A stretch of DNA of 15,753 nucleotides from JBGOTP01 sp041476545 (GTDB lineage: Bacteria > Acidobacteriota > Vicinamibacteria > Vicinamibacterales > CAVVIG01): positions 1 through 15,753 of the forward strand of contig JBGOTP010000076.1 in assembly GCA_041476545.1 (NCBI GenBank). The letters run 5' to 3'. Both the position numbers and the translations under genes were made by a program. The notes under the pieces are model-generated. The model was not told where the DNA came from. It searched no databases and saw only the letters and a list, made by a program, of their open reading frames with translations. Positions 7,081 through 13,896 of the stretch are shown piece after piece. The stretch's first letter is position 1, and each line of letters begins with the position of its first letter.

Positions 7081-9657
7081 ATGAGAACGCGGTGGTGGTC
7101 GTGCTTTCTTGGCGTTCACGTGGCGCTTTACATCGCAGCGTTCGGATTGGTCGAGGCTGGCGCTCAGGGACTGGGAGGGGCCGGGACCGTTCAAGGCACG
7201 GTCAAGGATCCGACGGGCGGGGTGATGGTGGCAGCCGCAGTGAGTATCAACAACGCAGTGTCTGGCTTCAAGCGTGAAACGACAACGGACCAGGCGGGCC
7301 ACTTCGCCTTTCACAACCTGCCGCCGAATCCCTATCACGTGGAAGTCACCGCTCAAGGATTCGCGACGGTGGCGAGCGACATCGACGTCCGAAGCGCCGT
7401 GCCCATCGAGTTGAATCTCTCGATGAAGCTGGCTGCGGTGGCGACCTCTGTCGAAGTTGTTGGGCATGTCGAGCTCGTCGAACGCGACCCAACCGCGCAT
7501 ACGGACATCGATGAATCGCGCATCGCCAGGTTGCCACTGGCGGCATCGTCTGGACTGAGCCAGGTCATCACACTCGCATCCCCCGGCGTCGTCTCCGACG
7601 CCAACGGATTCTTCCATCCGATCGGAGACCATGCTCAGACGCAGTTCTCGATCGACAACCAGCCCGTGACCGATCAGCAGAGCCGGATTTATTCCAACCA
7701 GGTCTCGCAGGATGCCGTGCAGTCGATGGAAATGATCACGGGTGTCCCGCCGGCGGAGTTCGGCGACAAAGACAGCCTCGTGGTACGGATTATCACGAAG
7801 TCTGGTCTCGGTCAGTCCAGGCCCACGGGCAGTTTCAATGTTGGAACCGGTTCCTTCAAGAGTCCGTCGAGCGACTTCAACATTGGAGTCGGGGGAAAGA
7901 ACGTCGGCAACTTCCTGTCGTTCAGCGGTCTGCGCACCAATCGCTTCCTCGATCCTCCGGAATTCAAGGCGCTGCATGACAAGGGCGACAGCCAATCGCT
8001 CTTTGATCGGGTGGACTTCCGCCCGAGCGACGTCGATTCGCTGCACCTGAACGTCCAATGGGGTCGATCATCGTTCGATGTGCCGAACACGCTCGATCAG
8101 GACGCCGCCGGTCAGGCCCAGCACCAGAAGATCACGACGATCAACGTCGCCCCTGGCTACACGCGCGTGTTCGGATCGAACGTGCTGCTCGCGGCGAACG
8201 CGTACGTCCGTCGGGATCAGGTCACCTACGTCGCGAGCGCGGATCCGTTTGCCGATCAGCCCGGCACCGCGGGACAGAATCGCCAACTGCGGAACATCGG
8301 CGGCAAGGTCGACGTGTCGTACTCGCAGGGCGTGCACAACGTGAAGATCGGCGGAACGGTCGGCGCGACCAAGCTGACCGAGAACTTCAGTCTGGGATTG
8401 ACCGATCCGACCGTGAACACACCCTGCATGACAGCCGCCGGAGATCTGTCCGCGAACACCGCGTTGAAGACGACCGCGCAGTGCGGCGCGGCCAGTCTTG
8501 TGGCGAATCCGGATTTCATCCCGGGCCTTGTCCCGTTCGATCTGTCGCGGGGGGGCAGACTCTTCCAGTTCGCGGGCGGATCCACGATCAAGGAGCAGTC
8601 GTTCTACATTCAAGACGAGATCAGCGCGGGCGCTGCCACGGTCAAAGTCGGACTGCGGGGCGATCACTACGACGGCCTCAGTCAGAAATCGTTGATTCAG
8701 CCGCGCGTCGGCCTTTCGTATGCCGTGCCGAAGAGCAAGACCATCCTGCGCGTTTCGTACGGACGGACGATGGAAACGCCCTACAACGAAAATCTCGTGC
8801 TGGCGAGTAGCGCCAACGCGGCCGTGTTCGGCACGGCAGGCGAGCCATTGCGGCCGGGCACGCGCGATCATGTGGAGGCCGGCGTTCAGCAGGCATTCGG
8901 CGCGTGGCTGGTGGCCGATTTCGGCTACTTCCATAAGCACACAACCAACGGGTACGATTTCGGCGTCCTCTTCGACACGCCGATCTTCTTCCCGGTGTCG
9001 TGGGACCATTCGAAGATCGACGGGATCACGGCTCGTCTCGACCTCGTCCAGCACGGAGGCTTCAGCGCGTTTACCGTGATCGGGCATACGAATGCCATCT
9101 TCTCTCCCCCGGGCACCGGTGGCATATTGCTTGGGGTCCCGCCAGGTGACTTCCGGATCGACCACGATCAGAAGTTCCAGCAGACGACGAATCTTCAGTA
9201 CGCCTTCGTGAAGCGGGTGGGTGCCTGGGCGGCGGTGACGTGGCGGTACGACTCGGGACTGGTCGCGGGCGCTGTCGGCAGCTACGCCGATGCCCTGGCG
9301 TTGACGGGCGATCAGCAGGCGGCGATTGGGTTGTTCTGCGGGAGTACTCTGGCTACGCCTGACGCACCGATCGCGAGCTGTTCGAGCCCCAGTCGCGGGG
9401 CCAAACGCCTGAACATTCCGGCCGACGGGTCCGAGGACGATGTCACCAATCCGCCTCGCATCGCACCGCGCCACCTCTTTGACCTGGGGCTCGGGGTCGA
9501 CAATCTCCTGCACACGAACAAGGCGAAACTTCGCGTGCGATTCACGGTGATCAATCTCACCAACAAGGAGACGCTGTACAACTTCCTCTCGACCTTCAGC
9601 GGCACGCATTTCGTGACGCCGAGGGCCTACCAGGTCCACGCCGGCGTGACATTCTGA
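7081..9657 (+). CDS. TonB-dependent receptor, Oar-like, with carboxypeptidase-regulatory-like domain
   Basis: An outer membrane receptor of 858 residues, shorter than the roughly 1000-1200 usual for Oar-type proteins. An N-terminal signal sequence (about 1-29, ending EAGAQ) precedes a carboxypeptidase-regulatory-like domain (about 35-115; VQGTVKDPTGGVMVAAAV ... HVEVTAQGF). A TonB-box-like SVEVVGH lies near 123-129. The plug (about 135-242) includes FSIDNQPVTDQQ and a closing VVRIITKSG, less canonical than in the siderophore receptor upstream. The barrel ends in YQVHAGVTF with a terminal Phe. Barrel strands show FYIQDEI and VGLRGDHYD, matching positions in the other receptors of this window. 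The substrate is unknown; large peptides, glycans or chelated metals are all possible for this family. ATG at 7081 is preceded by GAGG at a four-base spacing. Confidence 0.88.
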   Translation: MRTRWWSCFLGVHVALYIAAFGLVEAGAQGLGGAGTVQGTVKDPTGGVMVAAAVSINNAVSGFKRETTTDQAGHFAFHNLPPNPYHVEVTAQGFATVASDIDVRSAVPIELNLSMKLAAVATSVEVVGHVELVERDPTAHTDIDESRIARLPLAASSGLSQVITLASPGVVSDANGFFHPIGDHAQTQFSIDNQPVTDQQSRIYSNQVSQDAVQSMEMITGVPPAEFGDKDSLVVRIITKSGLGQSRPTGSFNVGTGSFKSPSSDFNIGVGGKNVGNFLSFSGLRTNRFLDPPEFKALHDKGDSQSLFDRVDFRPSDVDSLHLNVQWGRSSFDVPNTLDQDAAGQAQHQKITTINVAPGYTRVFGSNVLLAANAYVRRDQVTYVASADPFADQPGTAGQNRQLRNIGGKVDVSYSQGVHNVKIGGTVGATKLTENFSLGLTDPTVNTPCMTAAGDLSANTALKTTAQCGAASLVANPDFIPGLVPFDLSRGGRLFQFAGGSTIKEQSFYIQDEISAGAATVKVGLRGDHYDGLSQKSLIQPRVGLSYAVPKSKTILRVSYGRTMETPYNENLVLASSANAAVFGTAGEPLRPGTRDHVEAGVQQAFGAWLVADFGYFHKHTTNGYDFGVLFDTPIFFPVSWDHSKIDGITARLDLVQHGGFSAFTVIGHTNAIFSPPGTGGILLGVPPGDFRIDHDQKFQQTTNLQYAFVKRVGAWAAVTWRYDSGLVAGAVGSYADALALTGDQQAAIGLFCGSTLATPDAPIASCSSPSRGAKRLNIPADGSEDDVTNPPRIAPRHLFDLGLGVDNLLHTNKAKLRVRFTVINLTNKETLYNFLSTFSGTHFVTPRAYQVHAGVTF

Positions 9658-9754
9658 TCCCGGCGCTGGCCTGCGACAATTTGCCGCACATCCGGCACGC
9701 CATTCGCGCGTAGATTGCACGGATGCCAACTCGACGCGTTCGCATACTCGTAGC

Positions 9755-9798
9755 GCAGGCCTTCAGGCCTGCCCGAGACGGCAGGGCTGAAGCCCTGC
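9755..9798. repeat. REP-like double hairpin
   Basis: There are two adjacent short hairpins: GCAGGCCT-TC-AGGCCTGC (9755-9772) and GCAGGGCT-GA-AGCCCTGC (9781-9798), each with an 8-bp stem, separated by eight bases. The paired layout and near-identical stems are typical of REP/BIME-like intergenic elements of high-GC environmental bacteria. It lies about 100 bases after the Oar-like receptor and directly before the receptor remnant. It could act as a transcription or RNA-stability boundary for the receptor message. Confidence 0.7.
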
Positions 9799-9802
9799 AC
9801 AG

Positions 9803-10015
9803 CTTCGAAACGACGACATCATGAAGGTCGGCCTGTATCACACGGTCGCGCGGACGTTGATCGACACGGTTCGCCAGGATGCCGTCATGCAGACAAGCGG
9901 TGCGGTCTACGTGCAAAACGAGGTGGCATGGACGCCATGGCTTCTCACACAAGCCGGTCTTCGCGCGGACGAATACCGCTTTCGCGTCAAGAACCTGACT
10001 CTGTCCTTCCGGTAG
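9803..10015 (+). pseudogene. Remnant of a TonB-dependent receptor barrel
   Basis: About 70 codons, with an internal ATG at 9821, reading LRNDDIMKVGLYHTVART and continuing with VYVQNEVAWTPWLLTQAGLRADEYRF, then TAG. This is the mid-barrel pattern of TonB-dependent receptors. It aligns with FYIQDEI ... VGLRGDHYD in the Oar-like receptor upstream and with TYAQDQV ... GGLRFDRFD in the siderophore receptor. Signal peptide, plug and the rest of the barrel are absent on both sides, so it cannot make a functional receptor. Its divergence from both neighbours shows it is not a recent partial copy of either. It is the relic of a third, paralogous receptor, now bounded by two different repeat types. Confidence 0.72.
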
Positions 10016-10033
10016 CTCGGCAGAATTTGCAAT

Positions 10034-10070
10034 AGGGGTCAGACCGGGGTCTGACCCCTGTCTGACCCCC
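10034..10070. repeat. GGGGTCAGACC palindromic repeat
   Basis: AGGGGTCAGACC (10034-10045) pairs perfectly with GGTCTGACCCCT (10048-10059) over 12 bp around GG. A further GTCTGACCCCC follows at 10060-10070. The GGGGTCAGACCCC style is common in intergenic DNA of many environmental bacteria, where I recall it next to REP-associated tyrosine transposases; no such transposase is in this window. It could terminate or insulate transcription ahead of the cytochrome gene. Confidence 0.7.
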
Positions 10071-10092
10071 TTTAAGTCGCGTGGGCTATACT
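10062..10092 (+). promoter_or_regulatory. Possible sigma70-type promoter for the cytochrome gene
   Basis: TATACT at 10087-10092 matches five of six bases of the -10 consensus and sits 39 bases before the cytochrome ATG. The best -35 is CTGACC (10062-10067), with a long 19-base spacer, and it is supplied by the end of the palindromic repeat. The -10 is reasonable; the -35 is weak. Confidence 0.3.
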
Positions 10093-10131
10093 GGCAGCAT
10101 CCGTTCGCTCTCTTTTTAGCAGGAGGATGAC

Positions 10132-10545
10132 ATGCGCAATTCGAGTTGGCTGGTTGTGGCCGCCGTGGCTTTGTTCGGACTGACATTGATGGCCAACGAG
10201 AAGCCGTCGGACGCCTACGTGAAATCGATGAAAGACATTGGCGCCGCTCAGGCGGCTCTCCGTGCGGCGCTGACCGCGAAGGACTACGACACGATTGCGA
10301 AGCACGCCGTGACGATCAGAACGTCGCTTGCAGCCACCCAATCGTTCTGGACCGCGAAGAAGGCCGACGATGCCGTGGCCTCGGCAAAGGCAGGCATCAC
10401 GGCAGCCACCGATCTGGAAACTGCGGCCAAGGCGAAGAACGACGAAGGGATTGCGGTCGCGAACCGTGCCGTGAACGCCTCCTGCGGCGGATGTCACACG
10501 GCGCACCGTGAGCGTCTGGCCGATGGCACCTACGAGATTAAGTAA
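10132..10545 (+). CDS. Class II cytochrome c (cytochrome c'/c-556 type)
   Basis: A periplasmic monohaem cytochrome of 137 residues. A signal peptide (about 1-21) precedes a mostly helical Ala/Lys-rich body, and the haem-binding motif CGGCH (118-122) lies close to the C-terminus. That placement is diagnostic of class II c-type cytochromes, which fold as four-helix bundles. M33 near the mature N-terminus (YVKSMKDIG) is at the position of the distal ligand in c-556 proteins, so low-spin electron transfer is more likely than gas binding. AGGAGG at 10121-10126, five bases before ATG, is a strong ribosome binding site. The gene appears monocistronic; the next gene on this strand starts about 500 bases later. 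Confidence 0.85.
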   Translation: MRNSSWLVVAAVALFGLTLMANEKPSDAYVKSMKDIGAAQAALRAALTAKDYDTIAKHAVTIRTSLAATQSFWTAKKADDAVASAKAGITAATDLETAAKAKNDEGIAVANRAVNASCGGCHTAHRERLADGTYEIK

Positions 10546-10567
10546 CGCCATCAAGTAACGTTTTTTC

Positions 10568-10606
10568 CGCCGCCTCGTTTCGCTGCGGTGCAGCAGCGAG
10601 GCGGCG
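10568..10606. other. GC-rich hairpin after the cytochrome gene
   Basis: CGCCGCCTCG (10568-10577) pairs with CGAGGCGGCG (10597-10606), and inside it GCTGC pairs with GCAGC. A T6 run precedes it on the plus strand (10561-10566), so neither strand shows the hairpin-then-T order of an intrinsic terminator. It lies between the convergent 3' ends of the cytochrome gene and the minus-strand secreted protein, and may still mark the end of both transcripts. Confidence 0.4.
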
Positions 10607-10660
10607 CTCCTCCTCTTCCCCCAACCTTCAGATCGCCGGCGAACCTCGACGTGTCGTCGT

Positions 10661-11077
10661 TCACAGCGGGATCGTGAAATGGATGATCAGGCTGCCAGGC
10701 AGCAGCTGCGTGAGGGTTCGATTCGGATACGGGGAAATCACTGTCAGCGACTCGAAACGTCCATCTTCTTGGATCCATCCTCGCGCGACCGTGGGTCGCT
10801 GCCCACCGTAGAGGCGTGCCAGAGTCGCTCGATTGTAGGTTCCCGCGTCGCCGAACGCGTCGAGCGGCGACAATGCCTCGACTGTCCATCCGGCGCGCGC
10901 GACAGATGGCAACGGAACAGGGGTGGTGCAGACCTCGTAGAGGCCCAGTTGTGGCGATGGTGGCGTGAAAAGGACCGTCAGGACCGGATCGCACGACTCT
11001 GCCGGCTTTTTCGCGCTTCCGGCCTCTTTCTGACTTCCGAGCACCGCGGCTATCATGAAGATGATGGCGTACATCAT
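10661..11077 (-). CDS. Secreted or anchored hypothetical protein
   Basis: A protein of 138 residues that I do not assign to a family. It begins with a hydrophobic stretch (MMYAIIFMIAAVLG) followed by a charged, low-complexity linker (SQKEAGSAKKPAES). A compact domain follows with LGLYEVCTTPVPLP, WTVEALSPLDAFGDAGTYNRATLARLYGG and a C-terminal beta-rich segment ending LLPGSLIIHFTIPL. The composition is protein-like rather than shadow-like. ATG at 11077 is chosen because AGGG lies seven bases before it; GTG 11098, ATG 11092 and ATG 11074 are alternatives. Its 5' end overlaps that of the divergent ferredoxin gene, so each promoter must lie inside the neighbour's coding region, unless one true start is further in. 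An export or envelope role is inferred from the N-terminus only. Confidence 0.65.
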   Translation of the reverse strand: MMYAIIFMIAAVLGSQKEAGSAKKPAESCDPVLTVLFTPPSPQLGLYEVCTTPVPLPSVARAGWTVEALSPLDAFGDAGTYNRATLARLYGGQRPTVARGWIQEDGRFESLTVISPYPNRTLTQLLPGSLIIHFTIPL

Positions 11078-11327
11078 TTGCGAGCCCTGCATTGGCACGA
11101 AGGATACTGCCTGTGTGGACGTCTGTCCTGTAGACTGTATTCATCCCCGGAAGGACGAGGCGGGATTCGCCGCCGCTGAAATGCTCTATATTCATCCTGA
11201 CGAGTGCATCGACTGCGGGGCGTGTGTGCCGGCGTGTCCGGTCGAGGCGATTTTCCCGCTGGACGAGACGCCGCGAGAGTGGAGCGCGTTCATTGAGAAG
11301 AACAGCGAGTACTACTTCAAGGGCTGA
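11064..11327 (+). CDS. Seven-iron ferredoxin ([3Fe-4S][4Fe-4S], Thermus type)
   Basis: A protein of 87 residues from the ATG at 11064. The first cluster motif, CIGTKDTACVDVCPVDCIHP, has the extended spacing of 7Fe ferredoxins, and the second, CIDCGACVPACPVEAI, is a complete 4Fe-4S site. The C-terminal PREWSAFIEKNSEYYFKG matches the tail style of Thermus-like 7Fe ferredoxins. It is a cytoplasmic low-potential electron carrier. Family members begin MAYII or similar, so ATG 11064 is preferred to the in-frame ATGs at 11055 and 11061; no strong ribosome binding site separates them. It is followed after 23 bases by nuoB on the same strand, which suggests it supplies or receives electrons around a complex I-like enzyme. 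Confidence 0.92.
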   Translation: MAYIICEPCIGTKDTACVDVCPVDCIHPRKDEAGFAAAEMLYIHPDECIDCGACVPACPVEAIFPLDETPREWSAFIEKNSEYYFKG

Positions 11328-11349
11328 AGGGCTGAGGGCTAAGGGCTGA
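11321..11349 (+). repeat. GGGCTRA heptanucleotide tandem repeat
   Basis: Four copies of GGGCTGA/GGGCTAA lie at 11321, 11329, 11336 and 11343, with one extra A between the first two. The first copy supplies the final codon and stop of the ferredoxin gene; the last ends one base before the nuoB ATG. The array therefore fills the whole spacer, and its AAGG (11341-11344) is the only ribosome-binding-like sequence for nuoB. It is likely a slippage-prone microsatellite. Confidence 0.75.
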
Positions 11350-11350
11350 C

Positions 11351-11887
<537 letters not shown>

Positions 11888-12358
11888 ATGCAGACCATCA
11901 TCAGGTTTTTCAAGACGATTTTTCTCGTGGACCTCCTCAAGGGCCTGTGGGTGACCTTGAAGTACACGCCGCAACCGGCGTTTACCTTTCAGTATCCGGC
12001 GGAGCGGCGGCCGACGGCGCCGCGTTTCCGAGGGGTCCTGCGTCTGCAGACCGAGCCCGGCACCGGCGCGCAGACGTGCATCGTCTGCGATCAGTGCGCG
12101 AAGGCGTGTCCCGACGATCTGATTGCGCTTGGGGGGCATCGCGAGCCGGGCCAGAAGATCAAGATTCTCGACTACTTCGACTTCAACCTGTCGCGCTGCA
12201 GCTTCTGCGGCCTCTGCTCCGAGGTGTGCCCGACCAAACCCATCAAGGCGCTCATCATGAGCGAGGACTACGAGCTCGGCAGCTACAGCCGCGAGACGCA
12301 GATTCTGCGGGTCGACGAGATGTACGACGGCGTGTCCATCGAGCAGTACACCCACTAG
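11888..12358 (+). CDS. nuoI: NADH-quinone oxidoreductase subunit I
   Basis: A 2x[4Fe-4S] ferredoxin-like complex I subunit of 156 residues. An amphipathic N-terminal part (FLVDLLKGLWVTLKY) is followed by YPAERRP and RFRGVLRL, both typical of NuoI. The two cluster motifs are C64-C67-C70-C74 (CIVCDQCAKACP) and C104-C107-C110-C114 (CSFCGLCSEVCP). These bind N6a and N6b, which carry electrons to N2 in NuoB. Its start follows the nuoB stop immediately, so the two are surely cotranscribed and probably coupled. In the common order nuoA-N, nuoI follows nuoH; here it directly follows nuoB. Confidence 0.94.
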   Translation: MQTIIRFFKTIFLVDLLKGLWVTLKYTPQPAFTFQYPAERRPTAPRFRGVLRLQTEPGTGAQTCIVCDQCAKACPDDLIALGGHREPGQKIKILDYFDFNLSRCSFCGLCSEVCPTKPIKALIMSEDYELGSYSRETQILRVDEMYDGVSIEQYTH

Positions 12359-12375
12359 GTTCACCAGGAGCAACC

Positions 12376-13893
12376 ATGTTGTTGCGGGGCATTCGAGCGG
12401 CGACACTTCCGGCGACGCTGGCAGCGGCTTCGCTCGTGATTCACGCGGACGTCACCCCGCAGTCCCAGGCTCCTCAGATTCAGATTCAGCTCGGCAACGA
12501 GTTCCTGGCCGAGGGACGATATGTGGACGCCATCGAGGCGTATCAGCGGGCCCTCGTCGGTGTCGACGCGTCCGACGCGCGCCCGGCGCGGTCGGGCATC
12601 ATTCAATCGGCACTGAAGCTCGGTCTCTTCGACGCGGCGCGGATTCAGGCCGACGCCCTGCTGCGGGCGGCGCCGGGCGATCCCGACGCGCTCGCGCTCG
12701 ATGGCGACGCACTGTGGGCGTCCGGAAATTTTGATGAGGCGGATGGCCGGTATCGTCAGGCGCTAGTCGTCGCGCCGAATCTGGCGCGCGCCCATCACGG
12801 CATCGCCCGCTCGCTGGCCGCGCAAAGTCAGCTCGAACAGGCAATGGACCAGGCCCAGACGGCGCTCCGCCTGTCGCCCCGAGACGGCGAAATTCATCAC
12901 ACCGTCGGGATGATTTACGAGCGCGAGCACAAATACGAAGAGGCCGCCAACGCGTTCAGCAACTACGTCAACCTGCTACCCAACAAAGATCGCAGCGAGA
13001 AGGCCGACTGGTCCCGTTCGGAGATCAAGTTCCTGCGATCGTTCGGACAGCGCGTGCCGTTCGATATGGAGCCGGGCGCCGAGAACCGGATCTACACCGT
13101 CGAATTCCATATCGTGAACGAGAAGATCATGATCCGGGCGAAGGTCAACGAGAGCGTCTTCCAGGAGTTCGTCGTCGACACCGGCGCCGAGAACACCGTG
13201 ATTTCCGGACCGACGGCACGGCGCCTCGGTATCACGCCGATCACGTACACGCTCAGCGCGGGTGTGGGAGAGGTCGGCCTTCGTGGTCTGCAGCTCGCCC
13301 GCATCAACACGCTCGAACTCGGCACGTTGAAACTGAGCAACGTGCCCTGTCTCGTCAAGGATCCGCCGCTGCGCAACCTTCCGACCCGCGAAACCGAGAG
13401 CCTGTCCCCGCTGGCGCTCGGCTTCTCGATGGTCATCGACTACAAGGCGCACAAGATCACCTTCGGCAAGCACCTGCCCGTCGAGGCGAGCGATTTCGAA
13501 CTGCCGCTCCGGCTGCACCGGCTCGCCACGGTGCGCGGCATCGTGGACGGCACGCACTCCACGAACTTCGTCGTCGACACCGGCGGACAGGTCATCTCGA
13601 TCAGCCAGGCGACCGCGACACAGCTTGGACGGCCGGCCCCGGCGCAGAAGATCAAACTGCTCGTGTACGGTTCGTCGGGCTGGGATCGCGACGCGTTTCT
13701 GATGCCGGGCGTCGATCTGGCGTTCGACGCGATTCACTTCCCGAACTACAGCGTGGTCGTGCTGAATCTCACTACCCCGAGTGCGCTGCTGGGGTTCCAG
13801 GTGGGCGGAATCGTCGGACACAACTTCCTGAAGAAGTACCGGGTGGCGATCGATCTCGAGCGCAGCGTGCTCCGGCTGAAGGACATGTCCTAA
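12376..13893 (+). CDS. TPR protein with two retropepsin-like aspartic protease domains
   Basis: A protein of 505 residues. The N-terminal 24 residues look like a signal peptide (AATLPATLAAASLVIHA). Residues about 33-205 form several tetratricopeptide repeats (for example LGNEFLAEGRYVDAIEAYQRAL). Two retropepsin-like lobes follow, with active-site-type motifs FVVDTGAENTVIS (D268) and FVVDTGGQVISIS (D401). Two DTG motifs in one chain could form an intramolecular active site, as in pepsin-like enzymes, rather than by dimerisation as in viral proteases. ATG at 12376 has CAGGAG five bases upstream and lies 17 bases after nuoI; the frame is open further upstream only as a shadow of nuoI. A periplasmic protease is likely, and a link to complex I is suggested only by position. 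Confidence 0.87.
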   Translation: MLLRGIRAATLPATLAAASLVIHADVTPQSQAPQIQIQLGNEFLAEGRYVDAIEAYQRALVGVDASDARPARSGIIQSALKLGLFDAARIQADALLRAAPGDPDALALDGDALWASGNFDEADGRYRQALVVAPNLARAHHGIARSLAAQSQLEQAMDQAQTALRLSPRDGEIHHTVGMIYEREHKYEEAANAFSNYVNLLPNKDRSEKADWSRSEIKFLRSFGQRVPFDMEPGAENRIYTVEFHIVNEKIMIRAKVNESVFQEFVVDTGAENTVISGPTARRLGITPITYTLSAGVGEVGLRGLQLARINTLELGTLKLSNVPCLVKDPPLRNLPTRETESLSPLALGFSMVIDYKAHKITFGKHLPVEASDFELPLRLHRLATVRGIVDGTHSTNFVVDTGGQVISISQATATQLGRPAPAQKIKLLVYGSSGWDRDAFLMPGVDLAFDAIHFPNYSVVVLNLTTPSALLGFQVGGIVGHNFLKKYRVAIDLERSVLRLKDMS

Positions 13894-13896
13894 CCG

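Noticed and set aside
8068..9729. 553-codon minus-strand open frame opposite the Oar-like receptor
   Set aside because: It is the complement of a well-supported barrel; the composition is low-complexity Arg/Val/Asp with no recognisable motifs.
9721..10092. Insertion sequence or mobile element around the receptor relic
   Set aside because: There is no transposase frame and no matching terminal repeats or target duplication; the two bounding repeats are unrelated to each other.
10551..11195. 214-codon minus-strand frame over the secreted protein region
   Set aside because: It has poor, Arg/His-rich composition; the 10661-11077 frame in the same stretch reads as a real protein with a hydrophobic N-terminus and SD site.
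11947..12375. N-terminal extension of the TPR/protease frame through nuoI
   Set aside because: It runs in another frame over the conserved nuoI cysteines; a good ribosome binding site and signal peptide support ATG 12376.
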